Made by a program: the position numbers and the translations under genes. Under the pieces are notes generated by a model. It had not been told where the DNA came from. It made no database searches and saw only the letters and a program-made list of their open reading frames with translations. DNA of 64,000 nt, taken from Casuarina equisetifolia (taxonomy: Eukaryota > Streptophyta > Magnoliopsida > Fagales > Casuarinaceae). The stretch covers positions 8,397,884 through 8,461,883 of the forward strand of contig CM052356.1 in NCBI GenBank assembly GCA_028551475.1. The letters are read 5' to 3'. Shown here in pieces: positions 46,451-58,687 of the stretch (position 1 is its first letter; each line of letters begins with the position of its first letter).

Positions 46451-49400
46451 TAATTAAGCTTTTTTTGTGAAGATCAGTTGTTAAAGCATATGTTTTTGGA
46501 TGATGAAAACTGAAAATAGAATCTAAAACTAAATACTCCTCACTGCTATAAAAAAATCACGAAATTAATTAGAGTTGGATAGGATATTGGTTAGTAGGTT
46601 CCTTGCTATAGAAAACGGCAAATACCTAAAAAGAACAGCACATTTGGAAACGGAAATAAGAAGACAATCCTAAACTTGCACTATCACTTTTTTTTTTTGT
46701 GATGTACTAGGGGTTAGAAAAACAGTATAGGTATGTCGGGATAGTTAAGGGTTGAGTCATTATCGGAAGTTGGACACTAAGCATGATTGAAGCACGACTA
46801 GACAGTACTGATACAGAAAAGAGAGAACGAGGAGGAACGCGTGGCTGTTCTGTAAGTGCATTTTTTAAGGACCATTTCTATTTCCTTCAATTATTTCTAT
46901 TTACTCTTAATCATGGGATGTGAACAGATTAACGAATCTGGCTGTGTAGTGAAGTTTCTTGTCCATTTCATTTCACGTAGGATTCTTACAATAAAGTCCC
47001 ACGCTTGCATCTGCACAGAACAAGAAGATCAAGAAGATGATTCTTCGCCCCTTACCGATGATAACTAAAACAATCCAGCATACCAAGGGCCGTTTCTCTT
47101 GCAGCAATGGACAAGGGCTCCTTCGAAGTTGGCAAAAAGGGCAGCATCAGCGCTGTCATGCATACAGGTTCGCCCAGGTTTTAACAGGTTCCCTTTGTCT
47201 ACTGTTGACAGGCTCCAGTCTATTTGTCATGACTTGTGACGATAGTCTTCATTTGAAGATGCAAACTTGATTAATAAATGCAACAGGATCATTGAGAATT
47301 GTTTAGGGAAAAGTCGCCCTTTCGTTTGGTTCACAAAGCCGATGCTTCTTTTTGCTTCCCTTCTGGTTGATCTAGCCACACTGTTTGCTTGCTTCACGGA
47401 TTTTATTATTCAGATCAATAAAGTTGAAATACATAACAGGCGATCGACCAGTTGGAAACCTTTTTGCCTAAGATTATTGTGTTTGCGGATGCTGATGCTT
47501 GATTCAACAACTCTACCCGGCCAGAGTTTCAGATGTTCCTCATTCGTCAAAATGCATGTTTGAATTCGACCGTTTCCCTTTCAGTAAGCCCTGCGGTTTT
47601 TCTTGATTCCTTTTTATAATAATTTTTCCATTTCTCAATCGAAGTTTCAGACGCGCTACAATAGGCACCATGGAAGTCACTAACTTTTCTTTCACTGATG
47701 CTTCAAAACAAATAGCAAACATGTAAAAACTGAAAGTAATTATCCATGTTCACAGACTGGTGTTCAGCACATCATCCCTGCACCATTGTTTTCTCACAAT
47801 CACTTTATTGACCAGTAATAAACAAAGTTCACACGCATGTGCGGCAAGAACTGACAGACGGATTTCTTTGTCCTCTCCTTTCAGCTCCTCAATGGGATGC
47901 CTGAAAAGAACAGAATATGAATATGTTGCTCAATATATTTTGAATCTTATTACTCTACAAAAAGATTCTAAAGTTACGATTCACCAACTCATGGCGTAAC
48001 TCATGTGCTGGCCATCTATTGAAACGGGGAGCCAAGCAACAATCATGCGTGACCATTGACCAGCATTTTCTTCTGACGCTTAACTTTCTAAAGGATTACT
48101 AGATATAAATATTCTTTTATTGTCGTTGCAGTAAATCATTTCTCTCTCTTGTATTTCTGGGGAAGAGGTTAGGACAAGATAACCAAAACCAGGCGATATC
48201 ACCAATAAACTTTGAGAACAATGAATGAAGCTAAATTTCGACATTTATTGCCACCACCTATCAAAACTCAAGTATGACTTATTCACTAGTAATTCAAACA
48301 ATCTTTCATAGCCAGCAGTAAGAATCAGAAACCTAAAAATAATATAAAATGAAAAATAAAACGGCTAGGTGCCACATTAGTAAACCTTCACTCACTATTT
48401 CCTAGATCCGTAATTCTTAGTTGTCAGAAATCATATCCAAATGGACATCTTTTTAAAAGAACCTCCCCCAATCTCTATGAGCAGCAGTATATATTTCGGT
48501 AGATGACAACTTCTCAACATTTTCTTAAGCATAAAATGCTCAAAGAACACGACGGACACAACCAAATACCAAAAAGCACAATTCCTTATCCAAACAAGTA
48601 GAACAAATAAATTCTTTTTGTCAGACTTTCTGGGAGACTTGCAATCCAGATGTGTGAGGTTGGGTAAGAAAACCCAAGAGGTTTAGCCACCTAAATGTTC
48701 TGGTATCCTGAAGGTAGCTGATACAGATGAAAATAGAAGCATCTTCTGTGGAATGGTCGTGATGGCGTAAGCCAACAGATTCACACATCAGTTTTCGTTG
48801 CTGCATTCCCTTGTATCCGTTCAAGCATACAGGAGACTATCAAGTAGCTCAGGGAACCATGAGGGAACCCAACGTTGTGCACTTAAACTGGTGTAACTAC
48901 AACTGCTTTAGTGTCCTATCATGAATTTGGGGCTCTCAGGGTTGGGTTAGAAGAGGCAAAGGACTCTTTTAAGCGGGCAGCAAAACTCAGAACAATGAGA
49001 GCATCCTTAACAAAGCAATGCTTAATCCGTGATGAATAGAGAGTATGACCATCTTCTGGCTCAAATTTACTAGCATGCTTGCGTCGTTGTAAAATTGTTT
49101 TGTAAAACCAATGCTTTCGCTGAACTTTTCCAGTTTCTGTTCTGATACTGGAGCATGAAGATTATTTCCTTACATCTACCCAGGAGAGGGTACGAAGGGC
49201 ACTAATAGAGATGAAGGGCAACATGCGGATAAATACAGAAGATACGATCACAATATTCAAGTGCAATAAATTTTATCCACTCAACATTACACACCTCCCC
49301 TGCTTCCCCTTTTCTTTTTTCTTTCAAAAGGTAAACCCAATCTCTCTCTTGACAACATACATCTCAAGGAATAAAAATCGACTGTCCAACAATTCAACCT

Positions 49401-49721
49401 AGACTACAACAATCAAAAGACAACACAATTGCAGAATATACTACAATTCCTCTAAGGATCTTGGTTTAGAAACAAAATCCTAATTATTTACGCTGGACAT
49501 ACATATAAATTAGTCAAACAATTTTGAATGGCAGACATTTCGGCATATTATAGCCATTTCCCAAATAAAGCAATATCTAGAATATCTAGACAATGAATTT
49601 ATGCAACCATGCAGGTAGCAACCAAATAATAATAGTTCCTCTAATTTCTCCCAAACAAGTAGCAAAGAGTACAATCAATTCACTTGATTGAACCACAAAT
49701 CAAGCATTTCAGAATTCAATA

Positions 49722-50669
49722 TTAACAAGTAAGAAAGATAGAAGGTACCTGATGTTCATGGTCATGACCATGGGAATGATCATCATGTCCATGGCCCTCC
49801 CAAGGATGTCGCCAACCCTAAAGACACAACACAAACGAGAAAAGGAGTTGGAAAAGCAGACTACAGGAAATGGGCTCAGGAGAAGTCAAGCTGGAACCAA
49901 TTCACACTTACCAATACTACGGGACCATCTTGCTTGGCCCTGTACATTACCCAAAACCTGGCACATAACATTGCAAAAGATTCATAACTCACCAGAAAAT
50001 GAAGGAAGAATTAGATTACCGAAAAAGAAAAGCTAAAGCCCTTCATCTTCAAATTTCGAGATACCCATTGACACCGATTATCATTGACATTTTCATACAC
50101 ACACCAATAGCAGATTCTCTTCAAAAAAAAGATTTTGCCCTTTCCATTGCAAAGGTTTATGTACTGGTTATATAATTTGAATAAAATTTTGCAAATCTTT
50201 GTACTCTGATAGTCTAAATGGGGCTGGGAAAACCATTTTATGGAATCCAGAAACCCATTGTGCTCTGGTATTAGGCAAAGAAATAAGAAATTTTATTCTT
50301 ACAAGGTATCCCTCCAAGTAGAAAAGTTTATGTATAAGCTCGAACCCAGGTTTCAATAGCCCAAAAACAAAAAAAAAGCTCAAAACACAGTCGTTCACAG
50401 GAAAAATGTTAGGCTCGGTGAGTCCACACCGATTGCATAAAGAATGCAGATCTAAGATGCCTGATTGGTATATCCCAATCCAAGTGCTTGAGTGCGAAAA
50501 GAAATTAGGGTTTTGTCAACAGAAATAGTTTGAACGGAGAACAAGAGGAAGAAAAGTGGACGGACCACATGATAGCGCACAAGCCCTTCCCGGTGATGGT
50601 GTGCCAACGCTTTGGGTGGTGCACGGTAAAGCCCTTGTACGTCGTGCCGCCTCCATGGCCTCCTGCCAT
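49722..50669 (-). CDS. NDUFB2-like subunit of mitochondrial complex I (three coding exons)
   Basis: This gene is on the minus strand. Exon 1 (50669-50566) encodes MAGGHGGGTTYKGFTVHHPK then RWHTITGKGLCAIM. Exon 2 (49957-49912) encodes WFWVMYRAKQDGPVVL. Exon 3 (from 49817) encodes GWRHPWEGHGHDDHSHGHDH then EHQ. All introns are GT/AG, and exons 1 and 2 add to exactly 50 codons. The product matches the small plant NADH dehydrogenase 1 beta subcomplex subunit 2, a single-pass accessory subunit in the membrane arm of complex I, including the conserved YRAKQDGPVV and the His/Gly/Asp-rich tail. If exon 3 is read through, eight more residues precede a TAA at 49724-49722, giving 81 residues. CAG/GTACCT at about 49747 could instead be a donor to a further exon. 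The exons are too short to show up as long open frames. Confidence 0.9.
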
Positions 50670-51506
50670 CTCTCTCTGCACAAGCCTAGTCGGAAATGGT
50701 CGAGATGCAACGACTGATGTGGAAGCTTAGCAGTTGCAACCCCAACATCAGAGAGACCAAAAGAAACGAGAAAGACATCTGATTGCAGGGTGCATTGGGC
50801 CCAATGAAGCCCAGTTCCAATTTTGAGATTCAGAAGGCCCTCGTCCATTGATTGTATGGGCCAGAAGAAGCACAAATCGAATCAGCATGGCCTTATCTTT
50901 CATTTCCTCCTAGGTAAAATATCATATCCACCATCGCTCCTTCTTTAGTGCGGTGGGAGCTGTCATTTCACCTTTTCACAGATCAATACTTTAATTTCTA
51001 GGAGTGGAGCCATGATAGACAAGATTAATCCTATCATTTTCTTTTTTGATAAAGAAGAAAAGAGCAGACTATTGAATCCAATTCAAACTTGAGTTGGGAA
51101 TTTTCGCGTGTAACACGAGTTGAACAACGTTAAAAGGTCATATGGTTCGATTTGAAATATCATGTTCAATGTATGGAAACCGCCGCCACAAACGACCGTC
51201 GGTTAAGGGCCGTAAGTTCAAGCCTGCGTTACACGTGCGATATTAAAGAAAAAAGGTCGGTGCGTATTAGGTGACTTCACCGACTACCAAGTCAGTCCAT
51301 ATTCACGTGGTTAAATAAAGTAATTAATGTTCGCCGTGGAAAAGGAGCTCGGCTGAGATCATGCGGACAACATGCCACGGAGGCCATAATGCCCCCTCGG
51401 AAACGCCTCCGACCTTGTTAAGACTCGTTGGTGCGGCTTGGTCAAAGGGTCAGCGGTTCAATTAGGATAAAGCTCGAGTTCAAAGTTCAAGCGCGCGTCG
51501 GACGCA
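50670..51506. promoter_or_regulatory. Divergent intergenic region between NDUFB2-like and OPCL1-like genes, with two G-boxes
   Basis: Two perfect CACGTG G-boxes lie at 51232-51237 and 51304-51309, 275 and 203 bases upstream of the OPCL1-like ATG. A TTAAATAAAG stretch at 51311-51320 could act as an AT-rich core element. G-boxes are the classic binding site of MYC2-type bHLH factors that drive jasmonate genes, which suits an OPCL1 promoter. This is inference from motif and context; bZIP and light-response factors use the same site. Confidence 0.6.
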
Positions 51507-54256
51507 ATGGCGGAGAGTGGCAGCAACTTGGTGATTGATAAAAGAAGCGGTTTCTGCAAATCCAACTCCGTCTTCTATAGCAAGCGCAAGCTTCCCCCGC
51601 ACCCAGCCAACCGTTCCTTGGACGTGACCACGTTCGTCTCATCCCGAGCCCACTGTGGCAAGATTGCGTTCATCGACGCCTCCACTGGCAGACATCTTAC
51701 TTTCGCAGATCTCTGGAGATCAGTCGACTGTGTCGCCACCTGTCTGTCCGACATGGGCGTCAGGAAAGGTCACGTCGTCCTTCTCCTCTCCCCCAACTCT
51801 ATCTCCTTTCCCGTGGTCTGCCTTGCCGTCATGTCCCTCGGCGCCGTAATAACCACCGCCAATCCCCTGAACACGCCTCGAGAAATCGGTAAGCAGATCG
51901 CCGATTCCAAACCGGTCCTCGCTTTCACAACTCGCCAGCTCCTCCCCAAACTCGGCGGGTCGAACCTCCCGATCGTCCTCCTCGACGAGCAGTCAATCCC
52001 AGCCGTTCAAAACGCGAAAATAGTGGCCACGTTTGAGGAAATGCTGAAAAAGCAGCCGACTGGGGCACGAGTCAGGGACCGAGTCGATCAGGAAGACACT
52101 GCGACTCTGCTCTACTCCTCCGGCACCACCGGCGCGAGCAAAGGTGTGTTAGGTTCGCACGGGAATCTCATAGGGATGGTACAGATCGTGCTAAGTCGGT
52201 TCAAATTGGACGATGGAGACCGCAGGTTCATCTGCACCGTCCCCATGTACCACATCTACGGCCTAGCGGTGTTCGTGCTGGCCCTACTTGCATCGGGAAC
52301 GACGGTGGTGATCCTCTCCAAGTACGAGCTGCACGATATGCTCTCATCGATCGAGAAGTACCGGGTGACGGATCTCCCGCTTGTGCCTCCGATACTCGTA
52401 GCGCTTGTGAACAGTGCGGATCAGATACAATCCAAATACGACCTGAGCTCGCTGCATTCAGTTTTGTCGGGTGGAGCCCCGCTGGGGAAGGAGGTGATCG
52501 AAGGGTTTGTGAAGAGGTATCCAGGGGTGACGATTCTTCAAGGGTACGGGTTGACAGAATCCACCGGGGTCGGTGCATCGGCAGACTCGCTGGAGGAGAG
52601 TAGAAGGTACGGAACGGCGGGGTTATTGTCGACGGGCATGGAGGGAAAGATTGTGGATCCGGAGACAGGCGAGGCTCTGCCGGTGAACCGGACCGGAGAG
52701 CTTTGGCTTAGAGGTCCCTCCATCATGAAAGGTAACGCTGGAAATATAATATTCCTCATATAAGACAGGCGAGTCTTATATGATTATTAACTTGACAAAA
52801 GTACTGGTCGTGCGGAAGTTGTAGACCTTAAAAAATGGAACAATGAAAGAATAGCTTTATTTGACCTGAAGATGCTTTTAGCCGTATAAGCTTTATTCAT
52901 TATGTTTATAATTATGCGGGCTTTTCAGTAGTGCTCTGTAGGTCCTTCGCATATTCACCATATGATCCTAAGAAAACTTGATAGAAGTGGTTCAATTAGA
53001 AAGTTGTCATTGTCTGATAGTGTCTTGGATACTCAATGGTTGTTGTTTAGTTAGCTAACTTAATAGTGAGCTAATAAATACTTTAACTGTGAGGTCTCAG
53101 GTTTAACACCTGGTATGCATGCAAATTTTGTTCCTCATCTTGTTCCTCATCTTGTTCCTAGTGTTTTTGCAGTTTGCTTGATGGTAAAATGTTAAAATTG
53201 TATGCCATGTAACATATCCTTTGTTTCATTTTACATGTCAAAGTTTCCTCCCTGTAATACTGGGAACTCTGTTGTTGCAGGTTATTTCAATAACGCAGAA
53301 GCAACAGCATCAACTCTTGACTCCGAGGGGTGGTTGAGAACTGGAGATCTATGCTACATTGATGATGATGGCTTCATTTTTGTGGTTGATAGGTTGAAGG
53401 AGCTGATTAAATACAAGGGATATCAGGTGAGACATTGGCCTTCCTTCTTTACAGAAACTCCTCTGCTTTAGTTGTGGAAAAGAAGGATGAAATTCCAAAC
53501 GGAATTGTACTATCATGAAGGTTGCTTCTAGAAAAATGTGCTGATTTCTCTCATAATGTTACTAGGTTCCCCCAGCAGAACTAGAGGCCTTGCTGCTTAC
53601 TCATCCAGAAATCTCCGATGCTGCTGTTATACCGTAAGTCTTCGTCCTCATTGTTTAAAAGAGCGGTTGAAGCAAAATAGCTATTAAACAATGACTTTGG
53701 TTTACTAGAGACATCAACATATTCTTTTAGTTCGGGGGAGATAAAATGCTCTTCCTTAGGATTCTTTCACAAGAACAGAACGATGTAACTAGAAAAATTG
53801 GTAGAATATCCCTCATTCTATAGGGATCATCTAAAAACCGGGTTGTTTTGAATGCATTCAAACAGAGAAGCTTAGAATGTAAATTATTTGATCCTTTCAT
53901 AACAAAAGATAAAAAAGAGAAAACTCAGTTCTAATCTCGTGTTTCAGTATCCCTGATAAGGAGGCTGGACAGTGTCCCATGGCATACGTGGTAAGAAAAC
54001 CTGGAAGCAGTATATCAGAGCGCGCAGTCATGGATTTCGTGGCGGGACAGGTGAGAGCAAGTATATTGGGATTTTGTTTCTGAATCTGTGAAGACAAATT
54101 CTATGTTTGAACTGTATTGACATGCTTGTCATGGTCTCACAGGTGGCTCCGTACAAGAGAATCAGGAGAGTGGCATTCACAACCTCTATTCCTAAGAATC
54201 CGTCGGGCAAGATTCTCAGGAAGGATCTAATACAACTCGCCACCTCCAAGCTTTGA
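51507..54256 (+). CDS. OPCL1: OPCL1-like 4-coumarate:CoA ligase-like acyl-CoA ligase (peroxisomal), five exons
   Basis: Exons are 51507-52731, 53281-53426, 53566-53633, 53948-54050 and 54143-54256. All introns are GT/AG and the total is 1656 bases (551 residues, in frame). The start [20 protein letters not shown] and the stretch [13 protein letters not shown] follow Arabidopsis OPCL1 closely. The AMP-binding box is [14 protein letters not shown] (about residues 200-213). [10 protein letters not shown] (about 345), [47 protein letters not shown] and the catalytic-lysine box NPSGKILRK follow. The protein ends SKL, a type 1 peroxisomal targeting signal. OPCL1 activates the OPC-8:0 jasmonate precursor with CoA and ATP before beta-oxidation. 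The assignment over other 4CL-like clades rests on overall similarity recalled from memory; substrate is inferred. Confidence 0.93.
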
Positions 54257-54595
54257 ATTTGGAAGTTGTATTTCATGGCCAATTGAAATCTCTATTTGTA
54301 GCCATTTTACAATGTCGTGTATAATATTGTGCTTGTTCTTTTCTTTGACATTGAGGATTCATTCTGGTTTTTATTCTGTGAGAAGTCAGCTTGTGTGAAT
54401 AGAAAAGCTATATCTACTTGATTGAGCAGCAACAACGTAGAATCACTACGTATGAGCAATGAACTGATCTAGATCATTTTCGATGTACAAGACTAGAATT
54501 TACCAGAGGCTTAAAAAATGCTCAGGATGATGCCACCTACATTGCCGTCTGAAAGCAATGTGGGAAATCACGATGTTGAAACCCCCCGCAAGTGA

Positions 54596-54883
54596 TCAAT
54601 GGAGAGTTGAGAGTAGCCCATTCTCCTCTTCCGCAGATGGATTCTTCCTCAATAAAGAGAGAATGTGATCCATCAATGTTTCCTCACAGGGAACTTTCAG
54701 CGGCCCATGGATCGGTGACCCAAACTCCTCCGCCATCTCCAATAGCACCTGAAAAATGGGATTGTTCAAGTAGTACAGAGGAACAACGAACCTTCTGCCC
54801 TCCTTTGTGTAGACAGCAAAGTAACCCTTCTTTCTCTTCCACCATCTACCTAGAATCTCACTTAAGGTCTTCGAACTCTGCAT
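54596..54883 (-). CDS. SAUR family protein (small auxin-up RNA)
   Basis: This is an intronless 95-residue frame on the minus strand: MQSSKTLSEILGRWWKRKKG, YFAVYTKEGRRFVVPLYYLN, NPIFQVLLEMAEEFGSPIHG, PLKVPCEETLMDHILSLLRK. The central SAUR domain (GYFAVY ... RRFVVPLYYLN ... EEFG ... G PLKVPC) is complete. The lysine-rich N-terminal part common in the family is shorter than usual. SAURs act mainly by inhibiting PP2C.D phosphatases at the plasma membrane and so promote cell expansion. Its stop lies about 340 bases from the end of the OPCL1-like gene (convergent). A TATAAAA on the minus strand lies at 55008-55014. Confidence 0.9.
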   Translation of the reverse strand: MQSSKTLSEILGRWWKRKKGYFAVYTKEGRRFVVPLYYLNNPIFQVLLEMAEEFGSPIHGPLKVPCEETLMDHILSLLRKNPSAEEENGLLSTLH

Positions 54884-55007
54884 GCCAAAACTTTTGATCT
54901 TTCTGAAGATTTCGAAGCCTTAGATGGGTAAGTTTGAATGGTTTTGATAGTTTTGAGTATTGATGGATTATCGTGCCGTAAGGAAGACGTTCAGAGTCAG
55001 TTAAGGT

Positions 55008-55014
55008 TTTTATA
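55008..55014 (-). promoter_or_regulatory. TATA box of the minus-strand SAUR (candidate)
   Basis: TATAAAA is read on the minus strand about 125 bases upstream of the SAUR start codon, a usual distance given a leader of some 90-100 bases. Confidence 0.5.
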
Positions 55015-55529
55015 GGCAATTAGGTGGAACTATATATCGGAGAAGGGATAAGACCAAGGATTAGTTACAAGTGGAGGTAATGCGGTGCCTTCTGACATAG
55101 TGAGGTTGTTGGGGAGCTTTTGCTAAAAATTAGCCAAGGAAAGCAGCATAAGCTCAAATGCGAGCCGAAGCTCTAATTTAATCTGGAACTTACTCGTTGC
55201 CGGCAGTCTGTACAACTTGGCAAGGATGAGGCACATTGAAGGTTAACAGACATGGATGGATTCTCTGACTTAAATCAGTGAATTAAAGGCAAAAAAGAAA
55301 GGCTTAAATTTCTGTTCTTCGCCTTTCTGCCTCTTTCATCTTCCTTTCTCTTCTCTGTTCAGCTCGTTAAAGTAGGATCTGGGACATTTGAACCCAGATA
55401 AATTTTTGGCAAAATGTTCTGATTTCTTTTTCCTTCTTAAAAATTAGATAAGCTGCTTTAATATTTCAGTAACTTTTGACATTATGTTAGCTTGACATAC
55501 GTACTAAAACATTGTTCCATTCGTGTTGT

Positions 55530-55905
55530 TGGGGCACATTCTGGATCATGAGAGAAGTGGAAGATAGTATTAAGAAGTAATGGTTGTGACTTGCCATTAG
55601 GCTAAGGCATTTTAATAAAGTGATCACATTCATTAAAATTGGTATTGGAGCCAACAACTACCTTTCAAGTTTGAATTATGGAGAAGAATTTAGAAGAAAT
55701 TGCCAAGCCAACGAGAGAGTAATCTAGGAGGAGCTACCAAGTGACATTGGATGCAAAGCGTGGTAGAATGTAATGATCATGTAAGACATTGGGACACATT
55801 TAGGCTTATGGCAACCTAAGATGAGGTGGGGATGATATTAAAAAATATTGAATGTGGCTCCCCATTAGACTTAGGTTTTTTGATGAAATAGTTATACTTT
55901 TTATA
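55530..55905 (+). mobile_element. Small LTR-element remnant, possibly TRIM-like (fossil)
   Basis: Two diverged stretches (about 55530-55640 and 55785-55900) share the same ordered phrases: GGGGCACATT or GGGACACATT, a GATAGTATTAAGAAGTAAT-like part, and CCATTAGGCTAAGGC or CCATTAGACTTAGG. At the end of the first, TTGGTATTGGAGCC resembles a tRNA-Met primer-binding site. Between them is only about 145 bases. This suits an old, broken TRIM or a collapsed Copia remnant. Ends are approximate. Confidence 0.4.
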
Positions 55906-58674
55906 AGCCATTATTGAAAATGTAAGTTCAACAATAATATAAAAAATAAAATTTTTGACAAATTCACGACCTAATGCCCTAAAAGTCATAAAACTAAGAT
56001 GTTTCTAGGTAGAAAAAGAAAAGAGAAAATGAAAAAGTAGAAGCAATTCAAAGGAGAGAAGTAAAAAACTAGAAGCAAGATTGATTCCCTACGTACATGT
56101 ATGATCTTTAATTGATTTCCTCACTTACAAGCACATTGTTTCCTCGAAGTCTTGATGGAGGTGTAACATTTAGCAATTGGTTGGGACATGACACAATAAA
56201 GATAAACACTAGTTACATTACATGACATTTAGGTTCATTAGAACCATAAGATATATTTTCTAATGAAAATTTGTCAATCAAGAAAAAATAAGGGACTAAA
56301 TGTGGATAACATAAAAGTTTCATAATGTTATATAATTGCTATATTATCATATTAGATCCTTATTAGTAGATTTGAAAACTTTTGTAATTATGATTAGTTC
56401 TACTTTGATTAATGATTACAATTACTATTATAGTTTGGAGTTTGAAATTTTATGAGATATGATCAACTTTTGAGAATTACCATTAGGCCAATATAAAGAT
56501 TAAATTATTATTTTTTCAAAGTATATATATTCTTAAAATTATTATTTTAATTCTATTTTCATAAACTCACTTTATATAAACTTATATCAATGGACATCAT
56601 GAATTTCTTCTACTAGAATATATTGATACAAGTTTTTAATTAGTCTAATTAAGTGACATATATGTTCTTAATTGTCAAATATGAACGTATTAATGTAAGC
56701 CAATGCTTATCTAATAATATTGTAATGAATTAAAGTTTTTTATACATCATATAAGTGGTATGATTAAGTCTATTTCCTAGCTCTTATTTATGCACATATA
56801 TAAACGAATTTAGGTATAATGAGAATCAAGTGATGTACCCTTAAAAATTTGGGCCTAAGATGAGCATTTTTTGCCCATTAAGGAGAAGACCGTAATTTTG
56901 ATCTTGGAGGGCTTAAAAACACGTTGTTTGTAAAATAAACAGAAGACACCTTTTCTATTCTTCATAACATAAACAGCAAAATAAAACTCACCAGAAACTT
57001 TTTTCACCGTGGTTTTGGAGCTGCCTCATTGGGCTTAGGCTAGATGAGAGAATAGCGTTTGTATCAACCTTACATTAAGCTTATGGAACCAAAATCAGGT
57101 ATGTTTTGCTTTCCTAAAGAGGATTTTTGTTTTTTGTGATAAGTTAAGATTACATAGAAGATACTCAGTTCACATAAGTTTCATAGTAATATTTATTATA
57201 CAAGTGTTATAGCAACCTAAGCAACAAGACCGGTGAGAGCGAGACCCCTTCGTGAAGTGAAACACGTGTTTTCACTTAAGTTGCAGTTTGAGCATGGGCT
57301 TGTCTCTTCCTGGGCCTCTAGAAACAGAAATGGGCTTATGTAAGGCCTTCATCATCCTGCCTTCATTTTTGCCAGCCCACTTGTAGATCATATAAAATAA
57401 GTTAAGCCCAATCATAGAAATGATGAAATAAAAGTTATTCTCAGTTGTTCATTTATGGCATTAATATAATAATTAAAATATTATATGAAAAAAATTTCTT
57501 GTATTAATTTTCTTTTTGGCACATTTTTCTAACATAAAAAATCTATTTAAAACTTCTTTTTTTGTCATCATCAAAATAAATAAGGAATACTCGTATTAAC
57601 ACATGAAGCTCTTGTATTTGATTTTATGATTGAGTGAGAGATTGTTATTTATTTGCATGAGGTCCAAAAGCTTAGATTCGATCCTAATAAGACGTAGATG
57701 CCTCCAATGGAGTGCTAGTTGTCGAGGTTACCAACTCAACTCGGAATTGAGAGAGCATGAAGATCTAAAGAGAGATTTCATGTTACTAGTATGCATTGGT
57801 GAGAGGTGTAGATGAAAAGCCATAGTTGTCGTTTGACTGCTTGCTAATGAAGCAGTGGTAAAAGCATAAATAAATTGCAGACATTATTCATTGAGCAAGC
57901 AATACCAAGCTATTAATATATTGTAAGGTTTCAACGATCAAAAAAGGGTCACCTCATGGTTAGATGGTGAAGAGATGGCGGTGTATGGGATTTGTACAAA
58001 ATGGTTAGTACCCATGTTGGCTTTGGTGAGAATATCATGCATAAATTGAGGTTAAGGGGGAAGAAGACTTCAATTTGTAGCTCGAACCTCAATACTAAGA
58101 GAGTAACGTACAAAGTAAGATCTTTGATGCCAAATTCTTGTTGAAATGACATTAAAAGATACAACTTTTGTGCTGAAAAAGAACTTATGAAAACGATATC
58201 ATTGAGGAGTGCATATGCTGTGCTTTTATGTATATTACAGGAAAAAAAATAAAGAATTTGCTTTGATTGTGATACCAAGAAAGTAACACAGAAAGTAAGA
58301 TTTTTTATGTCAAATTCTTGTTGACATTGGAAGTGCTGACATTGGTGCTAACAAGGAGCTTAAAGAAGTATATAGATTCTATAATTTGATTTATATGATA
58401 GAAATAATGATGAATTTGCTTGTGATATGATAAATACAAGGGTAGCAAGTAGGTACTCGAGCAATGATACAAGCCTGTATAGCTTATTTAAGTTCATAAA
58501 TTGTATATCTAAAATATTAATATAAATATTATTTTGATGAAGAATAAAAAGTGATTGTAATAAAACTAATTGAAAAAACTGATTTAGTTATTGCTAAGAA
58601 TATTTGTACCAACAGAAAGGGAATATTTGAAAAGGATATGCATAATCTTTCAACCCATAAGTTTATGTATCATC
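55906..58674. other. AT-rich intergenic DNA
   Basis: No gene was recognised. A tRNA-like B-box phrase (GATTCGATCC at about 57675) suggests another SINE remnant near 57630-57700. The rest is featureless AT-rich sequence. Confidence 0.45.
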
Positions 58675-58687
58675 AAGTATTCAATAT
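58675..58687 (+). repeat. Target-site duplication, left copy
   Basis: The 13-base sequence AAGTATTCAATAT is found again at 59773-59785, flanking the truncated LINE. Confidence 0.85.

Larger units (their letters stand above)
45946..49721. other. Intergenic DNA without recognised protein genes
   Basis: It contains a short ATT microsatellite and tRNA-like SINE heads (see separate entries). An interrupted open frame at 46856-47068 and a short frame near 47110-47190 (MDKGSFEVGKKGSISAVMHT) have no family I know. The part near 48500-48900 may be a 3' untranslated exon of the NDUFB2-like gene on the minus strand. Confidence 0.45.

Noticed and set aside
47100-47190. Small peptide gene starting MDKGSFEVGKKG
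   Set aside because: The frame is short, has no known family, signal peptide or transcript evidence; too little to call a gene.
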